Source: Labilibaculum filiforme (GTDB taxonomy: Bacteria > Bacteroidota > Bacteroidia > Bacteroidales > Marinifilaceae). From it: a stretch of DNA of 64,000 nt. The stretch's first letter is position 1. Each line of letters starts with the position of its first letter. The translations under genes were made by a program, and so were the position numbers. The stretch is from the NCBI RefSeq assembly GCF_002843315.1, contig NZ_MVDD01000002.1, forward strand, positions 310,001 to 374,000, in the 5' to 3' direction. The notes beneath the pieces are model-generated. The model was not told where the DNA came from, made no database searches, and was given only the letters and a program-made list of their open reading frames with translations. Positions 10,440-19,292 of the stretch are shown here, piece by piece.

Positions 10440-13016
10440 TTATTTTTTTGATTGGTTAATAATTTTTGAAACCTCAAAAGATTCCTTATCTCCTGGAGGA
10501 ATAATTTTAATGGATTGATGCTTAACCTCACCATGCAAAGTTTTAATTTTTAGGCGAACAGGTTTTCCATATTCTGGTGGAATTGGAATTCTGATAGGAA
10601 GTTTCAATTGCTTGGTCATAATTGTATATGAACCAATTGTAGCTCCTGCCATAGATGTTTCAATTATTGCCTCCTTGGTAGCTGATTCAAAATGCAATTC
10701 AGCATCCCATGCATTTACATAAAATCCAGGATCGACAAATGTAATTTCATATTCAATCCATTCATTTCCGTCATCTTTACTTTTAAGCGAAGAGCTCATT
10801 GCTGCTTTATCTGCATACAAACAATCCCAACTTTTGGTTCTATTTTTATTCTTAGCATCGAAATAGCCACTTTTTTGTCCCACTTTAATGGGTGGAATAG
10901 CTCCACCTTTAACCATCACCGTTACTACTTCGTTAATATTCTCGCTTGAGTTACCGATCATGATTTCAAAAGCACCTGCCTCTACCATAAATTTATTTTG
11001 AATGGTATCGTAATGTGCAAAAGCCTCGTAAGGAAGTGTAATTTTAACCAATTTTGTTTTTCCTGTTGGCACATTCACACGCTTGAATCCTTTTAGTGCT
11101 TTAATAGGTGTTCGTTGTGAAGATTTTACATCGTGAATGTACACTTGAACCACTTCATCACCATCCATCGTACCTACATTTGAGATGTTAGCTGTAATTT
11201 CAACATTTTCTTGTGCCTTTATTTCTTTACTACTTAGTTTTAGCTTGTCAATTTTAAAATCGGTGTAGCTCAAACCATAACCGAAAGGATACAGTGACTT
11301 GCCTTTAAAATACATATAGGTACGTCCAGTTTGGATACTATAATCTTCAAAATCGGGCAAGTCATTATCCGACTGAAACCATGTTGAGTTTAATTTTCCG
11401 CCAGGGTTCACATCTCCAAATAATACATTGGCAAGTGCGGTTCCTTGTTCCTGACCATTTGGCCACATACAAACAATTCCAGGAATATTTTTTTGTTCCC
11501 ATGCAACAGCAGTTGGGCCACTAGGAACAAGCACCAATATAATATTTTTGTTTACGGCCTGAACAGCTTTGATTAGTTTGTGCTGGTTGCCGGGTAATTT
11601 TAACGATTTACGATCCACATTTTCGGTTGAAGTAGTTTCATCGTTTCCAACCACAACTATTACTTGTTCCGATTTTTTAGCCAAGGCTACTGCTTCTGTA
11701 ATTTTTTTGTCATCATCGGCTTTGGCCGTTACAGCACAACCTTCGGCGTAGCTTACTTTGCCAGTACTAGCTTTCTTTAATCCATCAAGCGGACTAATTT
11801 TACTTTTTGGGAAACCAGAATAAATTCCCATCCAACATCTATTCGCGAAAGGTCCAATCACAGCAAGACTTTTCGTATTTTTCTTTAGGGGAAGTACATT
11901 ATCATTCTTCAAAAGAACAATAGCTTGTTCAGCAGCTTTAAGCGCTAATTTTTTGTGTGCATCACATTCCATAACGCTTGCCGGAATTTTTGAGTAAGGA
12001 TTCAGTGATGGATCGTCGAAATCTCCAGTCATAAAACGTAAACGAAGCAATCTGCGCACCGATACATTCAATTCTTCTTCCGTAATCAAGCCTTTGTCGA
12101 TAGCTGGTTTCAATGCGTTTACCATAGGTGCCTGTCTCTTGTCATTTCGAAAGCACTCTTGGTCAACACCTGCTTTTATGGCCATTGCGGCAGCTTCTGG
12201 CTGACTTTTAGCATAATGCATTCGTGTTTCAAGTCCCTGGACGGCTGCCCAATCTGCAATAACATAACCTTTAAAGCCCCATTCATTACGCAAAACACCA
12301 TTCACAGCCCAATTGTGTGCAGAGCAGGGAATCCCGTTCAATCCATTTAAGCCTGTCATAATTCCTGTTGCTTCTTCGTCTACCAGACAAGTTTTGTAAG
12401 CAGGGAAATAATATTCGTACAGGTCCTTTTTGTTGATCATGGAGTGATGCTTTTCACGGCCTTTGTCAACATTATTTGCTACATAGTGTTTTACTGTTGT
12501 GACGGCTTTTGTGTATTTAGGATCGTTTCCCTGCATTCCTCGCACATACATTCTCGCCATTTCCGACATTAAAAACGGATCTTCGCTGTAACATTCTCCA
12601 TTTCGCCCCCAGCGAGGATCTCGAGCCATATTTACAGTAGGTGAAAACATCATCACTTCTTTTTCACCCTTATTCTTCAAAGCTCTTGCTTCATTAGAAG
12701 TAGCAGTTGCTACCTCAAACATCAAATCGGGATTCCAAGTACTTCCCATAGCAATATTCTGAGGAAACTGTGTGCAATTCCATCCAATTATTCCGTGAAG
12801 TGCCTCGCCATACCATTCAAAATAGGGAATTCCCAATCGTTTCACTTCTGGGATTCTTGACCCGCAATAACTGATTTTTTCTTCTAGTGTCAATTTCGAC
12901 AACAAGTCATCAACACGTACGTCGATGTTTGCGCTGGAATCTTTCCAGATTTGGGCACTAACAGAATTTCCTATTATAAGGAATAAGGATATTAGGAGAG
13001 TTATAAAACTTTTCAT
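10440..13016 (-). CDS. GH3 beta-glucosidase/beta-xylosidase-like, secreted
   Basis: This 858-residue enzyme has a signal peptide (about 1-21). The GH3 TIM barrel carries EALHGI (71-76), DPRWGR (133-138) and KHYV (176-179). The nucleophile is probably Asp255 in GYVIADWAA, where SDW is usual. The alpha/beta sandwich and fibronectin-III-like domains follow (LYPFGYGLSYT and onward). A C-terminal ~130-residue CBM6-like module (NEWIEYEITF) is appended. It releases terminal beta-linked sugars in the periplasm. The EALHG segment is typical of the xylosidase/glucosidase branch. It is the last gene of operon 1 (GH2-GH30-nucleoside-hydrolase-like-GH3). The substrate is unresolved; beta-glucan is plausible given GH30. 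Confidence 0.9.
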   Translation of the reverse strand: MKSFITLLISLFLIIGNSVSAQIWKDSSANIDVRVDDLLSKLTLEEKISYCGSRIPEVKRLGIPYFEWYGEALHGIIGWNCTQFPQNIAMGSTWNPDLMFEVATATSNEARALKNKGEKEVMMFSPTVNMARDPRWGRNGECYSEDPFLMSEMARMYVRGMQGNDPKYTKAVTTVKHYVANNVDKGREKHHSMINKKDLYEYYFPAYKTCLVDEEATGIMTGLNGLNGIPCSAHNWAVNGVLRNEWGFKGYVIADWAAVQGLETRMHYAKSQPEAAAMAIKAGVDQECFRNDKRQAPMVNALKPAIDKGLITEEELNVSVRRLLRLRFMTGDFDDPSLNPYSKIPASVMECDAHKKLALKAAEQAIVLLKNDNVLPLKKNTKSLAVIGPFANRCWMGIYSGFPKSKISPLDGLKKASTGKVSYAEGCAVTAKADDDKKITEAVALAKKSEQVIVVVGNDETTSTENVDRKSLKLPGNQHKLIKAVQAVNKNIILVLVPSGPTAVAWEQKNIPGIVCMWPNGQEQGTALANVLFGDVNPGGKLNSTWFQSDNDLPDFEDYSIQTGRTYMYFKGKSLYPFGYGLSYTDFKIDKLKLSSKEIKAQENVEITANISNVGTMDGDEVVQVYIHDVKSSQRTPIKALKGFKRVNVPTGKTKLVKITLPYEAFAHYDTIQNKFMVEAGAFEIMIGNSSENINEVVTVMVKGGAIPPIKVGQKSGYFDAKNKNRTKSWDCLYADKAAMSSSLKSKDDGNEWIEYEITFVDPGFYVNAWDAELHFESATKEAIIETSMAGATIGSYTIMTKQLKLPIRIPIPPEYGKPVRLKIKTLHGEVKHQSIKIIPPGDKESFEVSKIINQSKK

Positions 13017-13111
13017 TTTCTATAATTACTTTAAAAATATTATAAACACATTATCTTATGATGATTACTATTCACCTATTGGGTTATAATTCTTGCTAAT
13101 ACAAACTATTT

Positions 13112-14530
13112 TTATTGATTAGCCATCTTTTTTGCATCCTCAAAACTCATGTCTTTATACAGAATAAATTTATCAATTTGCAAAAATTCAGAACAAGCAG
13201 AAACTTGCAAAGTGTAAAAACCTGCTTTCTCAAATTTCACCGTCATCCATGATTGATCACCATGTAAATCTAACTGACCATTCATTGTAAAATCATTTTT
13301 ACCTCGACCAGCAAACTTGTGAAAACCTTTTACTGGCTCGTGTCCAATCTGAATTGCATCAGGGAAATTAATCCATACACTACCCACTCTATCTCCCTCA
13401 ATTTCTTTAGTTTGGCGCATCAACCACTTCACAGTGTAAGTACCTGCTTCCTTAATCTCAAAGTTTGATTCACAAATGTTTTCCTTTGTTATTTCCTGAT
13501 CGTTATTGGCTCCAATGTATTCAATAAATCTGCCTCCACTAGCCAAATCATCATTCTTAAAAGCCCATTGTCCATGTAAATCAAAGTGCTCAGCTTCCAT
13601 TGAAATGAAATTATCTTTCCCCTTATCTTCAATTAATTTTTTAACTGCTATCCCTTGTACCGAATTGGCTATGCCATCACCAATAAAATTTTTAAATTTC
13701 TCAGGATTTCCGCTTTCATCACCAGTCAAAAGCCAGTATAACAATCCGCAATCTGATATATCTGCTTTACCTGTATTGTGTGCTTGAACTCTGGTGTAAA
13801 GCCAATGAATACTTTCATCTTTGTGATCGCGCATCCAATACCAAGGTGAAAAATCTTTCCCCGAACACCATAAAACATCAGGTTGGTTACAAGCATTCTG
13901 ATCCTTTATTTTGTGGTATTGCATTCTATTTCCGCAAAGTTTTTGAATATCATCCCAAGTATGATGCCATTCTCTGCGTTTGTGGTTTTCATTAAAACCA
14001 CTATGCGAAACCAATTTTACATATCTCAAATTTTCCAATCCTCCCAATTCAATTGCTTTTTCAACTGCCAGATAAACAAATTCAGAAAGGCCAGCATGTA
14101 AAAAATACAGTGGATCGTCAGCCGTAGATTTAGTCATCTCTTTTGCCAAGCTATTTGTTGCTTGTTCTAATTGCGTAGTTACATCATAAAACTTTTCAGC
14201 ATCAAAATGCCAACGAATAATACCACCGTCACAGCTTATTTTATTCTGATTTCTACTGTCTGGACCTGCTGGTGCATCAATAAAGTTGTTGTAAGAATAA
14301 TGAACCAACTTATCTTGCATTTCCAGCTTCGCAAGAATGGCAAGCATAGCGGCATTTGCTCCCCAATCATCAGGATCTCCAATTGGCCATTTGTGCAAAT
14401 TGTCCGGAGCACTGTTTCCATCAGCGCTTATAGCAATACGATTATTGTTGTAATTCCATGCTTGAGCAAAACTATTTATACAAGATAATAGCATACAAAA
14501 GACAATTAGTAATCCGATTTTTGGTTTCAT
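13112..14530 (-). CDS. Secreted nucleoside-hydrolase-like (Sde182/DUF1593-like) protein with C-terminal CBM
   Basis: This 472-residue protein has a signal peptide (about 1-23). After it, RIAISADGNSAPDN and DPDDWGANAAMLAILAKL resemble the Asp-rich N-terminal motif of nucleoside-hydrolase-fold proteins found in polysaccharide loci (the Sde182 group). Residues from about 300 on (ISMEAEHFDLHGQW, SGGRFIEYIGAN, AGTYTVKWLMR) look like a beta-sandwich carbohydrate-binding module. It lies between GH30 and GH3 in the same operon, which suggests a glycan hydrolase or binding role rather than nucleoside catabolism. The activity of this group is not established in general, so no reaction is assigned. Confidence 0.6.
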   Translation of the reverse strand: MKPKIGLLIVFCMLLSCINSFAQAWNYNNNRIAISADGNSAPDNLHKWPIGDPDDWGANAAMLAILAKLEMQDKLVHYSYNNFIDAPAGPDSRNQNKISCDGGIIRWHFDAEKFYDVTTQLEQATNSLAKEMTKSTADDPLYFLHAGLSEFVYLAVEKAIELGGLENLRYVKLVSHSGFNENHKRREWHHTWDDIQKLCGNRMQYHKIKDQNACNQPDVLWCSGKDFSPWYWMRDHKDESIHWLYTRVQAHNTGKADISDCGLLYWLLTGDESGNPEKFKNFIGDGIANSVQGIAVKKLIEDKGKDNFISMEAEHFDLHGQWAFKNDDLASGGRFIEYIGANNDQEITKENICESNFEIKEAGTYTVKWLMRQTKEIEGDRVGSVWINFPDAIQIGHEPVKGFHKFAGRGKNDFTMNGQLDLHGDQSWMTVKFEKAGFYTLQVSACSEFLQIDKFILYKDMSFEDAKKMANQ

Positions 14531-14612
14531 TTTTTCTAGTGCTTCTAATTATTAGACCAAGAATTATTCCGTTGTAATAATGTGAAATTGTACTCAAGCA
14601 ATTTTGACACTC

Positions 14613-16010
14613 TTATTTTCTTAGCTCTATTGCTGTAATCGCCTGAGCAATAACATTTACTTTAATTGTTTTTTCACCAATAACTAGTTCAAACACTCCA
14701 TCTTTTTCATTGGTGTTTTGCACCAAAACTTTTATGGTTCCATCAGGCGATTTTACAGTAATTATTGGGTGACTATTACTTCTGTTTACAGATGCAATAC
14801 GCACATCGCCAGGCTGAATAAACTTACTGATGATGTACATTGCATTGTAATCAGGATTGTATTGCACGTTGCCATTTTTTCGATCGATGTTGATGAGTGA
14901 GTTTTGTGGCCAATCCCAACCGCTTTTGGTCGTTTCATTCAAAATCATGTTCCAGTAGGTGAAGTTGGTGCTTCCGCTATTAATGTAACTGGCTACTTCT
15001 TTCAATCGGTTTCCTGCTTCTTCCACCGAATTTTTCCCGTTATAACAATCACCTTCGGTATGTATAATTTTCATGTTGGGAACTAAAGTTCGTGCATCGT
15101 TAATAATTTTTGTTTCGGTGTATTGAATGCCGATACCATCTATACCCTCCATGTTTTTGCACTGAACAAAATCCATCAAATCCATTTGGTTGCTAGCTCT
15201 GAACGTTCCGGCATAAATTTTCGTTTTGATTTTATTTTTCTTGAATGCAGGAGCCATATATTGATTTGCAAAAGCAACCATTTCTTTGGCTGGAAAAACA
15301 CAACTAGGGTATTTCGTATCCGCATCGTTTTCATTCTGAATACAAATGCGGTCAATCTTCACACCTGCTTTTGCATACTCTTGCACATATTTTACAAAAT
15401 ACTTGGCATAAGCTTTCTTCACTTTTGCATCACTTTTCATGCGGTTGCCTTCTTTTTGCAAACCGACCATTTTGCCACTTTCTTTCATCCATGCGGGCGG
15501 ACTCCAAGGCGAAGCAAATAGAGTAAAGTTGGGATTGATAGCAAATGCACTTTTAATATAAGGCAACACATATTTTTTATCTCGATCTAAAGAGAAATGC
15601 TCCATTTCAAAATCATCAGCTGTCATCGAATAACTATAAGCATCTATTCCAAAATCGCTTGCTCCAATAGCCGTACGGCAAAACGTAAACCCAGCTTTGT
15701 CTTTCGCAAACATGTTGTTCATGACTGCCTCTTGTTCTTTTTTAGAAAGAGAAAGTAAGGCCTCGCCACCAATTTCGTTAAATGCACCACCAATACCTTC
15801 TATTGTCTGAAAAGTGACATTCGGTTGCATGTAAATGCGGTTTTTCCAGGCAATTTTACCGTCCACATTATCTTGCTTAACCTCGATTAAAGGATTGGCT
15901 TGACCTTTATCTAATTTTACTGCATATACTTTTACGCTTGGTTGTTGCGCAGATACTGTAACACAGAACAATATGCTGATTAGCGTCAATAAATTCTTTA
16001 TTTTTCTCAT
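14613..16010 (-). CDS. GH30 glycosidase, secreted
   Basis: This 465-residue protein has a signal peptide (about 1-21). The GH30 opening TIEGIGGAFNEIGGEAL (69-85) is followed by FASPWSPPAWMK (165-176). The acid/base is Glu227 in IQNENDAD, and the nucleophile is Glu319 in HTEGDC. The C-terminal beta-sandwich typical of the family follows. Family activities include glucosylceramidase, beta-1,6-glucanase and xylosidase; the GGAFNE and SPPAWMK segments fit the GH30_1/GH30_3 side. It is part of operon 1, 21 bp after the GH2 gene. A beta-1,6-glucanase acting with the GH3 enzyme is an inference. Confidence 0.9.
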   Translation of the reverse strand: MRKIKNLLTLISILFCVTVSAQQPSVKVYAVKLDKGQANPLIEVKQDNVDGKIAWKNRIYMQPNVTFQTIEGIGGAFNEIGGEALLSLSKKEQEAVMNNMFAKDKAGFTFCRTAIGASDFGIDAYSYSMTADDFEMEHFSLDRDKKYVLPYIKSAFAINPNFTLFASPWSPPAWMKESGKMVGLQKEGNRMKSDAKVKKAYAKYFVKYVQEYAKAGVKIDRICIQNENDADTKYPSCVFPAKEMVAFANQYMAPAFKKNKIKTKIYAGTFRASNQMDLMDFVQCKNMEGIDGIGIQYTETKIINDARTLVPNMKIIHTEGDCYNGKNSVEEAGNRLKEVASYINSGSTNFTYWNMILNETTKSGWDWPQNSLINIDRKNGNVQYNPDYNAMYIISKFIQPGDVRIASVNRSNSHPIITVKSPDGTIKVLVQNTNEKDGVFELVIGEKTIKVNVIAQAITAIELRK

Positions 16011-16031
16011 GCTATCCTATAGTTAATGACT

Positions 16032-18890
16032 TTATTTTATTTGCTTGAATTCCAGACCATTCAGCCAAGTTTGAGCATCCTTTTTATTGGTTTCAAACTT
16101 GATAACAACTGGACTAATGCCATCACTTTTAATGTAATTAGTAACAGATATTGGTGAACGCTCTCCGATGTCCTTACCATCCATAATTTGAACAGATGCA
16201 TCATCCGATACGTACTCGAAAACTCCATTCCCGTCATTCAATTCTACTTTCATAGTATATGGAAATAGCTTCTGTACATCCTGAAAAGAGTGATGATAGC
16301 TTTTTAACTGGTACTCGCCTTTCGGCAGATTATTTATTGTTAGAGTCAATTGGCCTTTTTCAACAAAAACACCATCACATGCCATGAAAGCTAAATCACC
16401 CAAGATAGTATAAGTCCCTTTTCTCCAATTCAAGTCCGACTCAGCCTTTATCACGAAAGTGCAATTCCCAGCTTTAAACTCACATTTCGTACTGTCTCCT
16501 CCATTTACAATGTTCCATCCAAATTGTTCCAACTGATCTTCCGTTTGAATATCTGTTTTATAAGTTGGATAATCAAAAATTGGTTTCGCGCTTGCCAACA
16601 ATTCATCCGCTTGGTAAGCTTCTGTTTTTAGAGTCAGAGTTTCCGACTTCAGCTTACCTGAGATCGCATTTATTTTAATTTCTCCAGCCTCTTTAGTACC
16701 TTTTAGATATACTGTAGCAACCCCATGATAGGTTTGCATATTTTGCACAAAGTGTTTTTGCTTGTATAAAATAGAACCAGCACCTTTGGTTTCAAAATGA
16801 ATTTTTAAATCAGCATCAACAAGCGTTTCTCCATTTTTATCCACCACATAAGCACGAATCATCTTTAAATCTGAACCTCCAGCTTTTAAAAGTCTATTCG
16901 GATTATCGACTGCTAATTTTAGTGCATAGGCTTCTGTAATTTTAGTTCGTGAATGTGTGGCAATCACCTTACCAAAGCTTAAAGCTTTTGCGGTAAGCTT
17001 TTCATTCTTCCAATTGTAGTTGAAGGTAAATGATGGATGAGCGTTCCATAATCTTAGTGGGTCATTATCAGCTTTCTGAATAGCAACTAGCTTATCATCA
17101 GCATAAAGAGCCACTTCTGTAGCATTACTGTAAATATGAATTTTCCGGTTCTTATAAACAGACTCATCTGCAATATGAATGTATGGAGTCGCTGTCAACT
17201 CTGATTTGTACCAATAGTAAGCAGGACGAGGAATTCTATAAGCTGTTTGCAAGCCATATTCAGTAATAAAATCGTAGGTTTCGGGTTTGGGCTGTAAGCG
17301 GTTGTAATCTGCTCCTACCCAAAGCAATGCTCCAATATTATTTTTACGCTTTTTATACCTCGATATGTGATGTTGCTGAGCGAGACCATTGTGAGAATAT
17401 CCATGCTCCATTACCATACAAAAATCGCCTTCCGGAAAATCCGTTCTGCGGTAATCCATCGTTGCATAAATATCCGTTACTCCTGCATTCTTTATGCCAT
17501 TCCATGGTGCTGAAGCACTTGCAGTTAAACGAAAAGGATCTTCTTCCTTAGCTGCATTATTTAATTGCGGAACAGGTCCACGGTGATTAATACCAGCTCC
17601 CCAAATTATTATAGAAGGATGATTTCTATGATTGCGCACCATAATGCGAAGCGATTGCTCCAACTTGTCCATCCACTCTCCTTCTTTCCACCTAATCCAA
17701 GTAGAAGGCTCTTCGTAAAGTAAGATCCCTAACTCATCGCAAGCTTCGATAAAAGAATTATCCTGAGGATAATGAGACAAACGAATCGCATTTATTCCGG
17801 CTTGCTTATAGCGAAGTGCGGCTTCGTAATGCATGGAATTAGGCACAGCATCGCCAATATGAGGATAAGACTGATGACGATTTACCCCAGTCATAAAAAA
17901 TGGCTTTCCATTCAAGAGCAAACCCTCACCATCAACCAATTCTACAGATCGGAATCCAAATTTATTTTCCACAAAATCAACCGCTTTATTATCCATATAA
18001 ATGACTGATACCACTCGATATAAATAGGGATCATCAGTCGACCACAGACGGTAATTGTCTACAATCTCGGATGTTTGACGGAATGTTTTACTCTGTCCTG
18101 CTTTAAGCTTAGAGTTTGAGTTAAGCTTTTTAACTAAATATCCATCAGCATCTAATAGCATGGTTTCAATTCTACAATCTACCTGCTTATCGTATTCATT
18201 AACAACTGTTGTTTTTACAGATACGGTTCCGTTATTTTTTTTAACGCCAGGCGTTGTGATATGCACACCAGCATCAAATGCTTCCCAATTATAATTTACA
18301 TGAAGCTTGTTGGTCTTCACCAAATAAACATCCCGGTAAATTCCTCCCCACTTTAAATAGTCTGTTTCGTATGGATCAGGAGAAATAGTAGGATTAAAAC
18401 TGTGGTCAGCCAAAATGGCAATGGTATTTTCTTTTCCTGAATTTACAAAATCTGTAATATCAAAATGGTGAGGCACATATCCATTTACCTCAAATCGTCC
18501 AACAAATTTTCCGTTTACATATAAGTCTGTTGCACTATGAACTCCTTCAAACTCGATAAAAGCTTTTTCATCTTTTTGAATAGTGATCATTAACTTTTTT
18601 CGATACCAGTTAAAATCACGCAAGTAATTTTTCTGCTCCCAACGATCACTAACACTATCCAACCAAATAGATACTGGATCGGGGTTGTGAGGTAAACAAA
18701 CCTCTTCCCATTTACTATCATCAAAATCTGTAGCAGTAGGTTTTTCTAATTTGGACATTTTGGAGAACTTCCAATCGAGGTTGATGTTTTGTTTTGTTCG
18801 GTTCTTTTTTGGATAAGCCTCAAGAGAGTTAGCCATGGATAATGTTCCAAAGGCCAATAATAAACCTATAAGTAAAACTTTAATTTTCAT
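16032..18890 (-). CDS. GH2-family protein with non-canonical acid/base site and C-terminal malectin-like domain
   Basis: This 952-residue protein has a signal peptide (about 1-20). GH2 sugar-binding domain (about 35-195), Ig-like domain (about 200-315) and TIM barrel (about 320-590) are in order, followed by Ig-like modules and a C-terminal malectin-like module (about 775-952). The barrel has the conserved FFMTGVNRHQ and AIRLSHYPQ. The segment HPSIIIWGAGINHRG (424-438) has Asn435 where GH2 enzymes carry the acid/base Glu of the NE pair. A nucleophile candidate, Glu495 (VMEHGYS), is kept. It may use another acid or be binding-only. It is the first gene of operon 1, and its start codon is the end of the leader repeat at 18888. 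Confidence 0.85.
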   Translation of the reverse strand: MKIKVLLIGLLLAFGTLSMANSLEAYPKKNRTKQNINLDWKFSKMSKLEKPTATDFDDSKWEEVCLPHNPDPVSIWLDSVSDRWEQKNYLRDFNWYRKKLMITIQKDEKAFIEFEGVHSATDLYVNGKFVGRFEVNGYVPHHFDITDFVNSGKENTIAILADHSFNPTISPDPYETDYLKWGGIYRDVYLVKTNKLHVNYNWEAFDAGVHITTPGVKKNNGTVSVKTTVVNEYDKQVDCRIETMLLDADGYLVKKLNSNSKLKAGQSKTFRQTSEIVDNYRLWSTDDPYLYRVVSVIYMDNKAVDFVENKFGFRSVELVDGEGLLLNGKPFFMTGVNRHQSYPHIGDAVPNSMHYEAALRYKQAGINAIRLSHYPQDNSFIEACDELGILLYEEPSTWIRWKEGEWMDKLEQSLRIMVRNHRNHPSIIIWGAGINHRGPVPQLNNAAKEEDPFRLTASASAPWNGIKNAGVTDIYATMDYRRTDFPEGDFCMVMEHGYSHNGLAQQHHISRYKKRKNNIGALLWVGADYNRLQPKPETYDFITEYGLQTAYRIPRPAYYWYKSELTATPYIHIADESVYKNRKIHIYSNATEVALYADDKLVAIQKADNDPLRLWNAHPSFTFNYNWKNEKLTAKALSFGKVIATHSRTKITEAYALKLAVDNPNRLLKAGGSDLKMIRAYVVDKNGETLVDADLKIHFETKGAGSILYKQKHFVQNMQTYHGVATVYLKGTKEAGEIKINAISGKLKSETLTLKTEAYQADELLASAKPIFDYPTYKTDIQTEDQLEQFGWNIVNGGDSTKCEFKAGNCTFVIKAESDLNWRKGTYTILGDLAFMACDGVFVEKGQLTLTINNLPKGEYQLKSYHHSFQDVQKLFPYTMKVELNDGNGVFEYVSDDASVQIMDGKDIGERSPISVTNYIKSDGISPVVIKFETNKKDAQTWLNGLEFKQIK

Positions 18891-19072
18891 ATGATTATTA
18901 TTTTATATTTTTGCCATATGGAACTTACCATATAATCATCTCCCTGTGTGTATAAAGCTTTATACATGGACTTTTCATATGATTATTATTTGTTTTCTAG
19001 TTGCCATATGGAACTTACCATGTTGGGATAATAATTTCCCTTTATGTCAAAATTGCTTTGTCATGGACGTTT
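18888..19072 (-). repeat. Two copies of the ~95-bp leader repeat before operon 1
   Basis: Copies span 18888-18975 (88 bp) and 18976-19072 (97 bp). They share with the 31027-31406 array the core CCATATGGAACTTACCAT (plus strand), TCCCT, CATGGAC and TTTCATATGATTAT. The left edge of the first copy (CAT, 18888-18890) is the GH2 start codon. The copies lie entirely in the transcript leader of operon 1 if the promoter is upstream of them. Confidence 0.85.
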
Positions 19073-19167
19073 CATGATGAGATTTTTACTGGGTTGCTAT
19101 TGCTTACTACAAGAATACAGAGAATGTATCATCAAAAGGGAAACATATTCCTATTATTTTGTTCCGA

Positions 19168-19195
19168 AACGGCAACTGCAACGGTCACTTAACGG
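19168..19195. promoter_or_regulatory. Three phased AACGG direct repeats
   Basis: AACGG occurs at 19168-19172, 19180-19184 and 19191-19195, with start-to-start spacings of 12 and 11 bp, about one helical turn. Such direct repeats are typical targets of OmpR/CadC-type winged-helix regulators, and one is encoded just downstream at 19293. The site lies between the regulator and operon 1. Confidence 0.5.
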
Positions 19196-19213
19196 TTAAT
19201 TTTAATACTTTAA

Positions 19214-19235
19214 TATACTGATATCCATCAGTATA
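19214..19235. promoter_or_regulatory. Inverted repeat in the regulator promoter
   Basis: TATACTGA (19214-19221) and TCAGTATA (19228-19235) are perfect 8-bp arms around TATCCA. It lies 44 bp upstream of the -7 element and is a candidate operator. Confidence 0.4.
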
Positions 19236-19278
19236 AGCAATTTTAAAATGAAATGTGCAGATTAAAGAAAAATCGTGC

Positions 19279-19286
19279 TATTTTTG
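19279..19286 (+). promoter_or_regulatory. -7 promoter element of the membrane regulator
   Basis: TATTTTTG is a perfect TAnnTTTG match ending only 6 nt before the ATG at 19293. Transcription would start at or next to the start codon, so the mRNA may be leaderless. Confidence 0.55.
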
Positions 19287-19292
19287 TAAAGT

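Noticed and set aside
19001-19192. Small plus-strand gene of 63 codons
   Set aside because: It lies across the leader repeats and the AACGG repeats, has no promoter or ribosome-binding site, and its tail is not conserved in the second locus.
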